Positions 13,443 to 20,481 of a stretch of 34,567 bases of DNA are shown piece after piece (the first letter of the stretch is position 1; each line of letters begins with the position of its first letter). The notes beneath the pieces were generated by a model that saw nothing but the letters and a program-made list of their open reading frames with translations, made no database searches and was not told the DNA's origin. Origin of the DNA: Halomarina oriensis (GTDB lineage Archaea > Halobacteriota > Halobacteria > Halobacteriales > Haloarculaceae); NCBI RefSeq assembly GCF_009791395.1, contig NZ_WSZK01000004.1, positions 1 to 34,567 on the forward strand, read 5' to 3'. The position numbers and the translations under genes are program-made.

Positions 13443-13529
13443 GTGAACAACCCCCGAAGACGTCGCGCTGACCGGCGTGAATAACCCCCGAAGACGGGTC
13501 AGAGGTCGCTGTGAATGACCCCCGAAGAC
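13443..13529. repeat. Three 19-bp iterons with exact 34-bp period
   Basis: GTGAACAACCCCCGAAGAC (13443-13461), GTGAATAACCCCCGAAGAC (13477-13495) and GTGAATGACCCCCGAAGAC (13511-13529) differ only at two positions. They lie just beyond the 3' end of the RepH-like gene. Regular spacing near a rep gene suggests replication-initiator binding or copy control. Confidence 0.9.
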
Positions 13530-13549
13530 CCCCGCAGTCGGGCGATTCC

Positions 13550-16501
13550 TCACCACGCTGGAACACCCACGTCGTCGAGTGTCGTTTGCTCGGCACGCGG
13601 CGCTTGACCGAACTGGATGACCGGCACTGTCGCTGGTGGCCCGCCAACGTCGTCCTCCCCGCGGTCGCCACCACCGGGGTCGACCAGCGCCACCAGCGTC
13701 GACGTCCAGGGCGCAAGCACCGGCCACCGTTCCTCAACGTCGTCGACACCTACCTCGCCGCTGATGAGCGGTATCCAGAGGTCCGACCCGACGAGCGAGT
13801 GCCCGAAGGCGTCGAGGAACCCCGCGAGCGCGTCCTGAAGCGCCACCTCGAAGCCGTCGACCGTCTCCTCACAGAGCCATGTCGGGGCCGGCGCGTCCGT
13901 CTCCCGGCGCTCCTCACGGAACGGCAGGGCGAGGCGATAGAGGTCGGCCTTCCCCGGCCCCGTCTCGTCGACGACCAGCAGGCCCGCCGCCTCCAGGACG
14001 TCCCGAACCGAGGGAGTCGTCGCCTCACCGCTGTCCGTCTTCTCTCGACGGGTAATGCCTCGCTTCGAAACCCCGGCGAGGGCGGCAAGATCCGCCTTCG
14101 AGACAGGGGTTTCGGCCCGGAGAAGTGCCTTCAACACCTTCGAGACAGCGGGTCGACCGACGTCACGCAGGAGTCGGCGGTGGTCGAGCGTCGACAGCGC
14201 CCACCGAACCTCCCCGAGTTCGAGGTCCCGGTCCTCACCGAGTCGCTGCGAACCGAGGTTCATCACCGCCTCCGTCACCGACGCCGTGGAGTCGCACAGT
14301 GCGTGCAGGAGTGAGACGCTGCGACGGGTCGGGTCAAGGCGTTTGATGGACGCCATTCGCGAGAGGGCCGCCGCGACCGTCGAGCGCTGCATAGCGTCAC
14401 CGACCTGGACGTCCAAGAGGAACCGCGCGAACTTCTCGGCCTCATCTTGGAGGTCGAGGTGCCGGTCCATCGTGCGAAGGTCCTCGTCGAGGCGGCTGAT
14501 TCCCGGTCCGGACAGCACCCACGACCCGATGAGGTCACCGTTCGGGCGGGTCACCTCCGGAGCGCACAGCAGGTCCTCGCGCTTGTCCTCACGGCCCTCG
14601 TAGAGGACTCGGTAGGCGCTGAAGTGACCGTAGCGAGCGCCGATTGGGATAGCGGTCGATAGGAATTTCGTCAGCGTGTGGCGCTTGTCGTGGATGTTCC
14701 GCGCGTACTCGGGCACGCGGATGTGACGCACGAGGTCGACGTCGAGCAGGTCAAGCAGTTGGGAGACGGTCCCGATGATGCCGTGGGCCTCCCGGAGCAG
14801 GTCGCCCGCGAGCTCGTGGTTGTAGTCATCCGTTCCGATGCCGACCGCCGGCATCCGGGAGAGGAGGTCGACGCGGGCCTGCCGCAGCGCCGCGAGGTAC
14901 GATTCCCCGTCCGCGTTCGCGTCCTTCAGGTACCCGAGACACCGGGTCCGCCGGAGGAGGTAGGCGTTCGACTCGACGAGGCCGCCGAGAGCGACCCCAT
15001 CCTCGTCGAGACGAGTCGCCGGCATCGCCTTCGATACCAGGGCATCGCTCGTCAACGCCGCGCACAACCGCGCCGCGGTCGGGAGGGGGCCGTCCCACTC
15101 AGCTTCGACCACGGCCTCGTCGCGCTCCTCGTCGAACGACACGCGAGCGGCGCGCGGGTCGTCGAACTTCTGGACTCGGCGGTCATCGAGGGCAATTTCG
15201 GCCGACTGAGCGGCCGACGCGATGGCGTGGTGTTCAGCGTACGAGAGGTAGTCAGTGCGGAGGTCGTCGTCGCGGGCAGCAACTGCATCGGCGGCCACGG
15301 CCGACCCGACCCCTCCCCCCTCCCGTGCTTGCTTTGGGGGTAACACGGCACTTGCGGTGAGGGTTCGGGGGTCGCTCACAGAGCCGATAGCGAAGACGGA
15401 CCGTACCGCATCGGAGGCGTCAACCCCTTCGCTTCCACTGAACCCGCACGACGTACACCCAGCACCGTCCTCGGGGGACCCCTCCCCGCCTGTAACCGCC
15501 TCCGCATCCGCCTCAGCCGCTGTCTCCGCTCCCGCATCCTCAACCGCAGGCACGACCGCACGCGTCGAGTCGCGCGCGCACAGCAGGTCCAGCGCCGCCA
15601 CGCCCGCCGGCCGCAGCACGAGGTAGTGGTCGCCGTCGATGCGCGCCCGATCTACGAGGTCGTGGTCGTCGAGGACGCCTGCCCGGTGACGGACGGCCGA
15701 GCGGCCGACGTCAACACGCGCGTCGTCGTAGAGCGCCGTGTAGGGCGCACGTTGACTTCCACGCTCGTCGAGCATGGCGAGGAGGTCGAGCGCCGGGTGG
15801 TCGTCGCCGAGGTCGTCGAGGGCCGCCCGCGCCGTCTCGGTCGCCGCCACGGGGGACCCACTGTGTAGGCGCGGGTTCGCAGCGTCGTTCACGGACGGCG
15901 GGACGTCGGACTCGTGAGCGGTCGCCAGCCACGTGGCTTCGAGCGTCGACGTGACGAGACGGACGTCCATCACGTCGGCGAGGTCACAGAGCCATGCGAG
16001 GAACTTCCGGCGCTGCTCGCGGCGGTAGTCGCGGAATTGCTCGGGGAGGTGGATGGCGACGGTCGGAACGACATCGGCCGCCTCGAAGACGCGGAGGACC
16101 GCCCGAATATCGTCGAGCGTCGAAGTGAGGCCGGCAGACGTCCCACCGGAGCCGAGTTGCCGGAGGAGTCGTTGTGCCTCCCAGAACGCCGTCTCGTCGC
16201 GCGGAGCGACGAGGTCGAGGAGATAGTCGGCAAGTAGGTCGTCAGTTGCGTCGATGCCGTCCACGCCCTGGACGGACAGGCCGCGCACGTCGTGGCCCTC
16301 AAGGAGTGTCGCCCGCGCCTCGTCTCGGGTCATGCCGTCGACGAGTTCGCGTAGCGCCCGCGTGAGGACCTGCGGGATGGTCGAGTGTCGGTGGTCCACG
16401 AGGTCCCGCCACGCCTTTGACGGCGCGACGGGCGGGTTCTGGACGTATGAGGCGACGCTCACCGGTGGCTGTTGACAGACAGTGAGGCCTGGTTCGCTCA
16501 T
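13550..16501 (-). CDS. RepH-like plasmid replication protein (983 residues)
   Basis: The length and N-terminal sequence (SEPGLTVCQQPPVSVASYVQ, then TIPQVLTRALRELVDG and DGIDATDDLLADYLLDLV) fit my memory of the large RepH-type replication proteins of haloarchaeal plasmids; I cannot align it here. Residues about 200-300 look like winged-helix segments (VRHRAGVLDDHDLVDRARID). An acidic linker near 320-350 includes a CTSCGF pair. A helix-turn-helix-like stretch (KADLAALAGVSKRGITRRE) lies near residue 800. Iterons lie just past its 3' end, and a structured leader precedes its operon. The ATG overlaps the stop of the 35-residue gene, implying translational coupling. It would bind the origin and recruit host replication proteins. 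Confidence 0.6.
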   Translation of the reverse strand: MSEPGLTVCQQPPVSVASYVQNPPVAPSKAWRDLVDHRHSTIPQVLTRALRELVDGMTRDEARATLLEGHDVRGLSVQGVDGIDATDDLLADYLLDLVAPRDETAFWEAQRLLRQLGSGGTSAGLTSTLDDIRAVLRVFEAADVVPTVAIHLPEQFRDYRREQRRKFLAWLCDLADVMDVRLVTSTLEATWLATAHESDVPPSVNDAANPRLHSGSPVAATETARAALDDLGDDHPALDLLAMLDERGSQRAPYTALYDDARVDVGRSAVRHRAGVLDDHDLVDRARIDGDHYLVLRPAGVAALDLLCARDSTRAVVPAVEDAGAETAAEADAEAVTGGEGSPEDGAGCTSCGFSGSEGVDASDAVRSVFAIGSVSDPRTLTASAVLPPKQAREGGGVGSAVAADAVAARDDDLRTDYLSYAEHHAIASAAQSAEIALDDRRVQKFDDPRAARVSFDEERDEAVVEAEWDGPLPTAARLCAALTSDALVSKAMPATRLDEDGVALGGLVESNAYLLRRTRCLGYLKDANADGESYLAALRQARVDLLSRMPAVGIGTDDYNHELAGDLLREAHGIIGTVSQLLDLLDVDLVRHIRVPEYARNIHDKRHTLTKFLSTAIPIGARYGHFSAYRVLYEGREDKREDLLCAPEVTRPNGDLIGSWVLSGPGISRLDEDLRTMDRHLDLQDEAEKFARFLLDVQVGDAMQRSTVAAALSRMASIKRLDPTRRSVSLLHALCDSTASVTEAVMNLGSQRLGEDRDLELGEVRWALSTLDHRRLLRDVGRPAVSKVLKALLRAETPVSKADLAALAGVSKRGITRREKTDSGEATTPSVRDVLEAAGLLVVDETGPGKADLYRLALPFREERRETDAPAPTWLCEETVDGFEVALQDALAGFLDAFGHSLVGSDLWIPLISGEVGVDDVEERWPVLAPWTSTLVALVDPGGGDRGEDDVGGPPATVPVIQFGQAPRAEQTTLDDVGVPAW

Positions 16502-16605
16502 CCCGACACCTCACGGTCGAGAATGGCGAGCAGGTCGTGGCAGGCGTCGTCGGCGTCGACAGTGCTCGACGTGACAGACGTCCGGCTCTGGGTGTCCGTA
16601 GACAT
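16498..16605 (-). CDS. 35-residue leader gene coupled to the rep gene
   Basis: ATG at 16603-16605, reading MSTDTQSRTSVTSSTVDADD and then ACHDLLAILDREVSG, with its TGA overlapping the ATG of the 983-residue gene (ATGA). It has haloarchaeal codon use and an acidic amphipathic end. It could be a coupling peptide that sets rep translation, or a small accessory protein. The overlap is the main support. Confidence 0.55.
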   Translation of the reverse strand: MSTDTQSRTSVTSSTVDADDACHDLLAILDREVSG

Positions 16606-16713
16606 CTACGCGCTGGTGTGAGCGCGCTGGTCCGTTTCAGGACCACTCACGAGGGCAGCCGAGCGAGACAGAGAGATGTGGCTCTCTGGACCCGAACGAT
16701 TAAGCTCTCGGAG

Positions 16714-16794
16714 CAGAAACGACCGGGTACGAGAGAACCCCCCCGGCACGAGGCTGTTGTCGCAGCCGATGATGGCCGGGGTTGGTCGTTTCTG
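16714..16794 (-). ncRNA. Three-way-junction structure in the rep operon leader
   Basis: An 11-bp outer stem (CAGAAACGACC 16714-16724 with GGTCGTTTCTG 16784-16794) encloses two hairpins with almost no junction bases: GGGT/ACCC (16725-16728, 16737-16740) and CCCCGGC/GCCGGGG (16741-16747, 16775-16781), the latter capped by GGCTG/CAGCC (16752-16756, 16763-16767). It begins about 20 bases after the predicted transcription start of the leftward rep operon and ends about 110 bases before the first ATG. It may be a regulatory RNA fold, a small RNA on either strand, or a DNA cruciform of the origin. Confidence 0.55.
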
Positions 16795-16840
16795 GCGCTG
16801 TTGTTCGCCTAGCTTTGCCTGTGGTGGTTTCCCGAGGCAC

Positions 16841-16887
16841 ATAAAACCGCGTGAGGACGCCGTGGCGTGTCTGACGCGCGTCAGACA
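16841..16887 (-). promoter_or_regulatory. Promoter of the rep operon with a 20-bp perfect palindrome
   Basis: The minus strand has a TATA-like GGTTTTATG (16841-16847 core). About 20 bases upstream lies TGTCTGACGCGCGTCAGACA (16868-16887), perfectly self-complementary. Its place just upstream of TATA suits a regulator of rep transcription, possibly the winged-helix protein encoded upstream. Confidence 0.6.
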
Positions 16888-16892
16888 CCGGA

Positions 16893-17381
16893 TCATCGCC
16901 GCCCCTCCACGTCTTCGGGGTCGAAGACACGACTCCACGCGAGTTGTCGGTAGCCCTGCTCGGAGCGGTCACCGTCGACAGACGTCCACCCGTCTGGCAG
17001 GAGGCCTTCGAGCGTCGACGCGAGTATGACGGCCATCGCCAACAGCTCCTCGCCGCGACGGTCGTGAACGCACAGGAGATACGCCCCCCGCTCCTCGACG
17101 AGGCGCTCGTGTTGGCGCTGGCGGATGAACCACCGCCCGCGTGCGGCCCCGCTCGTGAGTTGTGCGCCCTTGATTTCGACGGCGGTCCCGGATTCGAGCA
17201 GCGGGATGCCCACGAAACCGATGTCCGCGACACGAGGACACAGCACTCCCTCGACAACGGCGTCGTGCCACTGTGCCTCGCGGTCGGGGACGAACGTGAG
17301 GTTCTCGACCTCTTGGACGGCGACCGCCTCAACCGTCTCCCCGATTGCCTTCGGGTGACACGGGTTGAGTGCGGAACTCAT
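16893..17381 (-). CDS. PD-(D/E)XK nuclease-like protein
   Basis: The 162-residue product from the ATG at 17381 shows the nuclease core ESGTAVEIKG (Glu69-x-Lys71), preceded by a candidate Asp53 in VADIGFVGI, and followed by a basic glutamine-rich helix RGRWFIRQRQHERLVEERGA and the strand YLLCVHD. This arrangement is like archaeal Holliday-junction resolvases and restriction-type nucleases. Its start overlaps the stop of the winged-helix gene. A role in processing replication or recombination intermediates of the element is plausible. Confidence 0.7.
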   Translation of the reverse strand: MSSALNPCHPKAIGETVEAVAVQEVENLTFVPDREAQWHDAVVEGVLCPRVADIGFVGIPLLESGTAVEIKGAQLTSGAARGRWFIRQRQHERLVEERGAYLLCVHDRRGEELLAMAVILASTLEGLLPDGWTSVDGDRSEQGYRQLAWSRVFDPEDVEGRR

Positions 17382-17743
17382 CGGCCGCCGTCCGTTCGCA
17401 TCTGCCCGTAGCGCGTGACGACCTCGTGGCCGCACGAGCGGGCAGTGAACTCGAGTCGGTCGGCGAGGAGATCCATCGCCGCATCGGTGAGTTCGAGGCG
17501 GTGCGTCCGACCGTCGATAGCGAACTCGTCTTTCTCGACGAGGCCAGCGTCGACTAGACCGTCGAGTTGCGTGTAGAACTTGAACTCCGAGAGGTCCTCT
17601 TCGCGGCGCTCGGTGAGGTGACCCCACACCGCGCGCCCGAACTGCTGGTCAGACTCGACGTCCGCGAGCGCGTATAGCGTGTCGCGCTGGACACCCGAGA
17701 GGTCTTCGTAGGTGATTCCGAGGTGTCTCGTGTTGATGCTCAT
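17378..17743 (-). CDS. Winged-helix transcription regulator (PadR/ArsR-like)
   Basis: The 121-residue product from MSINTRHLGI has the helical series GVQRDTLYALADV, then FGRAVWGHLTERREE, then SEFKFYTQLDGLVDAGLVEK and a wing EFAIDGRTHRLELTDAAMDL. This is the typical haloarchaeal winged-helix regulator layout. It is the first gene of the operon with the nuclease and the next gene upstream of the rep leader, so control of the 20-bp palindrome is a reasonable guess. The upstream ORF extension to 17794 is not needed. Confidence 0.75.
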   Translation of the reverse strand: MSINTRHLGITYEDLSGVQRDTLYALADVESDQQFGRAVWGHLTERREEDLSEFKFYTQLDGLVDAGLVEKDEFAIDGRTHRLELTDAAMDLLADRLEFTARSCGHEVVTRYGQMRTDGGR

Positions 17744-18413
17744 GGCCCTCGGAACACCTCCAAGGGACCGACCTTGTCTGCCCCCGGATTGCACCGAGTC
17801 GTGCCGATTTTTTCAGACCCCTTCATAACGTGTTGAATAGTACACGTCGGGTCTGCGGCAGAACTAAGGCGATTCGTTCTCCACATCCGACTGTTCCCCC
17901 GGACCGGGGTATGGCTTTCGCGGTTCATCGTTTGGCGGGCTGTGTAAACCGGCCCGTACGGTAGCCCGAACCCCGGACTGGGGGAACGCGACGATAACCA
18001 CGGGCGTTGTGTCCTGGCAGACTTGTGCGCCCGTGGTGCTAGTCGCCGGTTAACTTGGACTGATGACTCATCAGATATAACATTGTTCGTAAGCGGATTG
18101 AATCGTGTAACATCAAATTCAGTCTCGCTAATAGCATCCCAGTTATCCTGTGCTTGGTCTCTGTCGTTTGAGAGGGGTTTATCACCTCCCGCGTGGGTAT
18201 CTTGCATTGCTGTTTCGGCAGCACCGGGCCGGGGTCTACACCCCCGGTCCACTTTCGTTCTGACGTGAACCCCATGGACCCGGTGACTGTCCAGTCGCTA
18301 CGAAATCCTGTTGGAACATAAATGTAGCCCTATACAGGTTCACCAACACTCTGTATGGGGCTAACTTATCATTGTTCGTAGGTGTTAACCGCCGTTCTCC
18401 GGAAGTACAGCCA
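17744..18413. other. Long structured non-coding region with many inverted repeats
   Basis: I see dyads ACGTGT/ACACGT (17828-17847), an 18-base near-perfect inverted pair (17893-17910 with 17970-17987) whose left half is itself a GC palindrome, ACCACGGGCG/CGCCCGTGGT (17997-18006, 18028-18037), TGATGA-C-TCATCA (18061-18073) and CCGGGGT/ACCCCCGG (18229-18247). CATTGTTCGTA occurs twice (18081-18091, 18370-18380). A minus-strand frame from 18207 begins acidic and protein-like but then loses coding character. The region may be an origin, a structured RNA or decayed coding DNA. Confidence 0.5.
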
Positions 18414-18689
18414 ATGAAGCCCCGGCCGCCCTGGGCGGGTAAGTACGACGAGCCGATCCTCGAACTCTTAGAGGCGTCTGGGGTCGCTCTCCCTCCTGCG
18501 GTCGTCCACTTCAATCTCCGCTGGAAGAACGTCGCCACGCCAGCAGATTCCACGGTGAAGCGTCGGCTTCGGAAGCTCGCTGAACACGACTACTTGGAAA
18601 AGGTCGAGCAGAACGCAGGCTACTACGCAATCACCCAGAAAGGACGCGATTACCTCGCCGGCAACCTCGACGCTGACGAACTGGATTAG
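18414..18689 (+). CDS. Winged-helix repressor-like protein (phiH1-repressor type)
   Basis: The 91-residue product begins MKPRPPWAGKYDEPILELLE, which resembles the common haloarchaeal winged-helix proteins related to the phiH1 repressor. It continues with LPPAVVHFNLRWKN, the recognition region STVKRRLRKLAEHDYLEKV and a wing GYYAITQKGRDYLAG. The start is chosen at this motif rather than the upstream ATG at 18372. It overlaps by its stop with a convergent 29-residue zinc peptide. It may regulate the par genes that follow. Confidence 0.8.
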   Translation: MKPRPPWAGKYDEPILELLEASGVALPPAVVHFNLRWKNVATPADSTVKRRLRKLAEHDYLEKVEQNAGYYAITQKGRDYLAGNLDADELD

Positions 18690-18775
18690 TTCTTCTTCTG
18701 CTTCTTCTGCTTCGTCAGCACCGAGTGCCCGCATTTCTTGCACTTCGAGGGGTTGTTCCGGCTGAACAGGCCCAT
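18686..18775 (-). CDS. 29-residue zinc-binding micro-protein
   Basis: It reads MGLFSRNNPSKCKKCGHSVL and then a Lys/Gln tail (TKQKKQKKN). One CxxC pair plus a His (CKKCGH) suggests zinc or metal binding, perhaps as a dimer. The strongly basic composition is unusual in a halophile and suggests nucleic-acid binding. Its stop overlaps the stop of the convergent winged-helix gene. It is too short for most gene callers. Confidence 0.5.
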   Translation of the reverse strand: MGLFSRNNPSKCKKCGHSVLTKQKKQKKN

Positions 18776-18828
18776 GCCCCGACGTTCTTTTGAGCCGATG
18801 TAGTTCTATTCGATACTGTCTGACGAAG

Positions 18829-18896
18829 TATTATTAGTGACGCTTGTAATATTGGTAATACCGGTGTTGCCAGTAACACCAGAAACACCAATCACC
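18829..18896 (+). promoter_or_regulatory. parA promoter and leader with 9-bp repeats
   Basis: TATTATTAG (18829-18837) is a likely TATA box. The leader holds consecutive 9-bp units GTAATACCG, GTGTTGCCA, GTAACACCA and GAAACACCA (18855-18890), running up to the ATG at 18897. GGTGTT/AACACC (about 18863-18880) also forms a dyad. It is probably the binding site of the partition partner, giving autoregulation. Confidence 0.65.
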
Positions 18897-19721
18897 ATGA
18901 CGCAACCAGCAATCATCGCCTGCTCGAATCAGAAAGGCGGCGTCGGGAAGACCACAGTTGCCATCAACGTCGCCGGGGCGCTCGCTCAGCGCGGCCGTAA
19001 CGTGCTGTTCGTCGACCTCGACCCTCAGGGGAACGCCACCGAAGGACTCGGCTTCGCGGGGGCGTACGACGACCAGCCTCCGTCGCTGTACGACGTTCTC
19101 ACCGACATGGACCAACGCTCGGCCATCAACGACCTCGTGCTCGAACACGAGGAGATGGACGTCGTCCCGTCGAACATCGAGATGTCCGCCATCGAACCGG
19201 ACCTCGTTGTCTCTCGTCGCGGCGGCGAACAACTCAAGCTCGCGCTCGGCCACCTCGACCACGAGTACGACTACATCTTCATTGACTCGCCGCCCTACCT
19301 CGGCTACGTCACGGACAACGCCTTGGTCGCCGCCGAGAACGTGCTGATTCCGGCACTCGCTGAATCGACGAGTCAACGCGCCCTCGAACTCCTGATGACG
19401 CACTGCCGGCAACTCGAAGACGAGTTCGAGATGGAAATCGACGAAGTGGCGCTGGTCGCCAACCGCGTCGAGCAGAACAACGACGCACAGGCGATGATGG
19501 ATTTCTTCGAAATGGCGTTCGACGACGTCCCCGTGTTCGAGGTGCGAAAACGAGTCGCCCTCCAGCGGGCGTTCACCGCCGGGAAGTCGATTTTCGAGTA
19601 CGACCCCGAGTGCGACCAATGTGAAGTGTTCCTCCGGGTCGGCGACGCTCTCGACCGACAGTTCGGGTTCGACATGCCAGATGGCCGGACCAAAGACATC
19701 CTCGGAGACTTCAACGAATGA
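18897..19721 (+). CDS. parA: ParA-family partition ATPase
   Basis: The 274-residue product starts MTQPAIIACSNQKGGVGKTT with a deviant Walker A (residues 13-20, Lys13 and Lys18). LFVDLDPQGNATEGLGF (Walker A' region) and YIFIDSPPYLG (Walker B) follow. This is the standard ParA/Soj/MinD-type fold, and the protein would position or segregate the plasmid using ATP-dependent binding to the nucleoid. The ORF extends 20 codons upstream, but that part encodes the repeat-bearing leader (Val/Pro/Thr-rich), so the ATG next to the fold is preferred. The stop overlaps the partner gene start. Confidence 0.95.
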   Translation: MTQPAIIACSNQKGGVGKTTVAINVAGALAQRGRNVLFVDLDPQGNATEGLGFAGAYDDQPPSLYDVLTDMDQRSAINDLVLEHEEMDVVPSNIEMSAIEPDLVVSRRGGEQLKLALGHLDHEYDYIFIDSPPYLGYVTDNALVAAENVLIPALAESTSQRALELLMTHCRQLEDEFEMEIDEVALVANRVEQNNDAQAMMDFFEMAFDDVPVFEVRKRVALQRAFTAGKSIFEYDPECDQCEVFLRVGDALDRQFGFDMPDGRTKDILGDFNE

Positions 19722-20167
19722 CTGACGAAGACGACGAGGGAACGCTGAACTTCGAGGACCGGGCCGAACGCCTCGGCAAGAGCCGGAAGAAATCGGCCGA
19801 CAACGCCCGGCGGAAGGCCGCCGACCGGAAGCGAGAGGAATCGGAAACACCAGCAACACCAGCAACACCGGAGGCCGACGAGAGCAAAGACGACGCACCG
19901 AAGCCCTCGGTGAAAGACGTCTACGACCCGTTCAACTCCTACATACCGCTCGACCTCAAACGGATGCTGAAACTCCGCTACCGGCAGGCGAGCGTCGAGG
20001 TCGAGATGGCGACCGGCGAGGACGGCGACCCGCTCGAACTCGAAAAGAACCGCCACTGGTACCCCTTGGTTATTAAAGCCGGCCTCGACGCCCTGGAGGA
20101 CGTCGACGGCGAGGGCCTCGCTGAGCGTGCCCGAGAGCTCGAAGAGCGGACGCACTCAGAAGATTAG
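19718..20167 (+). CDS. ParA partner, putative centromere-binding protein
   Basis: The 149-residue product overlaps parA by four bases. Residues 1-60 are charged and disordered (RKKSADNARRKAADRKREE) and include an ETPATPATPE stretch encoded by three 9-bp repeats. The folded C-terminal part (DVYDPFNSYIPLDLKRMLKL, then EKNRHWYPLVIKAGLDALED) resembles the conserved end of small proteins that follow parA in haloarchaeal plasmids. By position it should bind the partition site and stimulate ParA. It has no ParB nuclease-like domain. Confidence 0.75.
   Translation: MTDEDDEGTLNFEDRAERLGKSRKKSADNARRKAADRKREESETPATPATPEADESKDDAPKPSVKDVYDPFNSYIPLDLKRMLKLRYRQASVEVEMATGEDGDPLELEKNRHWYPLVIKAGLDALEDVDGEGLAERARELEERTHSED
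19844..19870. repeat. Three 9-bp repeats inside the partner gene
   Basis: GAAACACCA, GCAACACCA and GCAACACCG are consecutive at 19844-19870. They match the units upstream of parA and those in the 1450-residue gene, but are read here in the frame GNA-ACA-CCA (Glu/Ala-Thr-Pro). Confidence 0.85.
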
Positions 20168-20424
20168 ATTCCGCGACGAGGCGAGTGCTTCGATGCTCGG
20201 TCTGGGCCAAGTTTGTGCAGGCCGATGGAGTAGAGCAGGACCGCAGTAGTCGCACACAGAATTAACGTTGCTACACCTATTGCCTGAAGACCCGCAATTA
20301 GCGCGTCTGCTCCACCAGCAATGGAAAGCGAGTTGTACTGGTACATCACTTCGAGAGCCGACCACCGGACGCCGAGTGCTGCCCCAAAGGCCAATGCGAT
20401 TCGGATGATGAGGAATCCGTTCAT
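20164..20424 (-). CDS. Small membrane protein (86 residues)
   Basis: Hydrophobic stretches at about residues 3-20 and 40-66 (AGGADALIAGLQAIGVATLI, LCATTAVLLYSIGL) indicate two or three membrane helices with a basic C-terminus. Its stop overlaps the end of the convergent partner gene. It is divergent from the Tat lipoprotein gene, with a 57-base shared promoter region. No family is recognised. Confidence 0.65.
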   Translation of the reverse strand: MNGFLIIRIALAFGAALGVRWSALEVMYQYNSLSIAGGADALIAGLQAIGVATLILCATTAVLLYSIGLHKLGPDRASKHSPRRGI

Positions 20425-20451
20425 CTATCTGTGAACAGCTTTGTCCGTGAA

Positions 20452-20460
20452 CTTATAAGC
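20452..20460 (+). promoter_or_regulatory. TATA box of the Tat lipoprotein gene
   Basis: CTTATAAGC centred about 26 bases before the ATG at 20482 is a good leaderless archaeal promoter and supports that start over the upstream ATG at 20431. Confidence 0.7.
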
Positions 20461-20481
20461 TTGTGGACTAGTTCGATAGCT

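Larger units (their letters stand above)
13237..13549. other. Non-coding region downstream of rep: att-like fragment, hairpins and iterons
   Basis: Between two leftward genes lie, in order, a tRNA-3'-end-like fragment (13262-13304), palindrome C (13304-13340), a hairpin AACCGC-GTAG-GCGGTT (about 13380-13395) set inside a looser GGGAAACCCAG...TTGGG pairing, and three 19-bp iterons spaced by exactly 34 bp. This density of structured and repeated DNA fits an origin, incompatibility or integration region. Confidence 0.6.

Noticed and set aside
13443-13529. CRISPR array
   Set aside because: Three repeats of 19 bp with 15-base spacers are too few and too short for a CRISPR array, and no cas genes are present. 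They are better read as iterons.
13197-13727. Minus-strand frame of 176 codons across the tRNA-like fragment and iterons
   Set aside because: It crosses repeats, the palindrome and the end of the rep gene, and it has shadow-frame composition (Arg, Ser, Gly). No family features are seen.
17740-18207. Minus-strand frame beginning MQDTHAGGDKPLSNDRDQAQ
   Set aside because: The first 50 residues look acidic and protein-like, but the rest is Ser/Arg/Pro-rich without coding character, and the DNA is full of inverted repeats. It is treated as non-coding or a decayed gene.
18837-18896. N-terminal extension of ParA by 20 codons
   Set aside because: The extension is the 9-bp repeat leader read as Val/Pro/Thr; the conserved ParA fold begins at the ATG at 18897.
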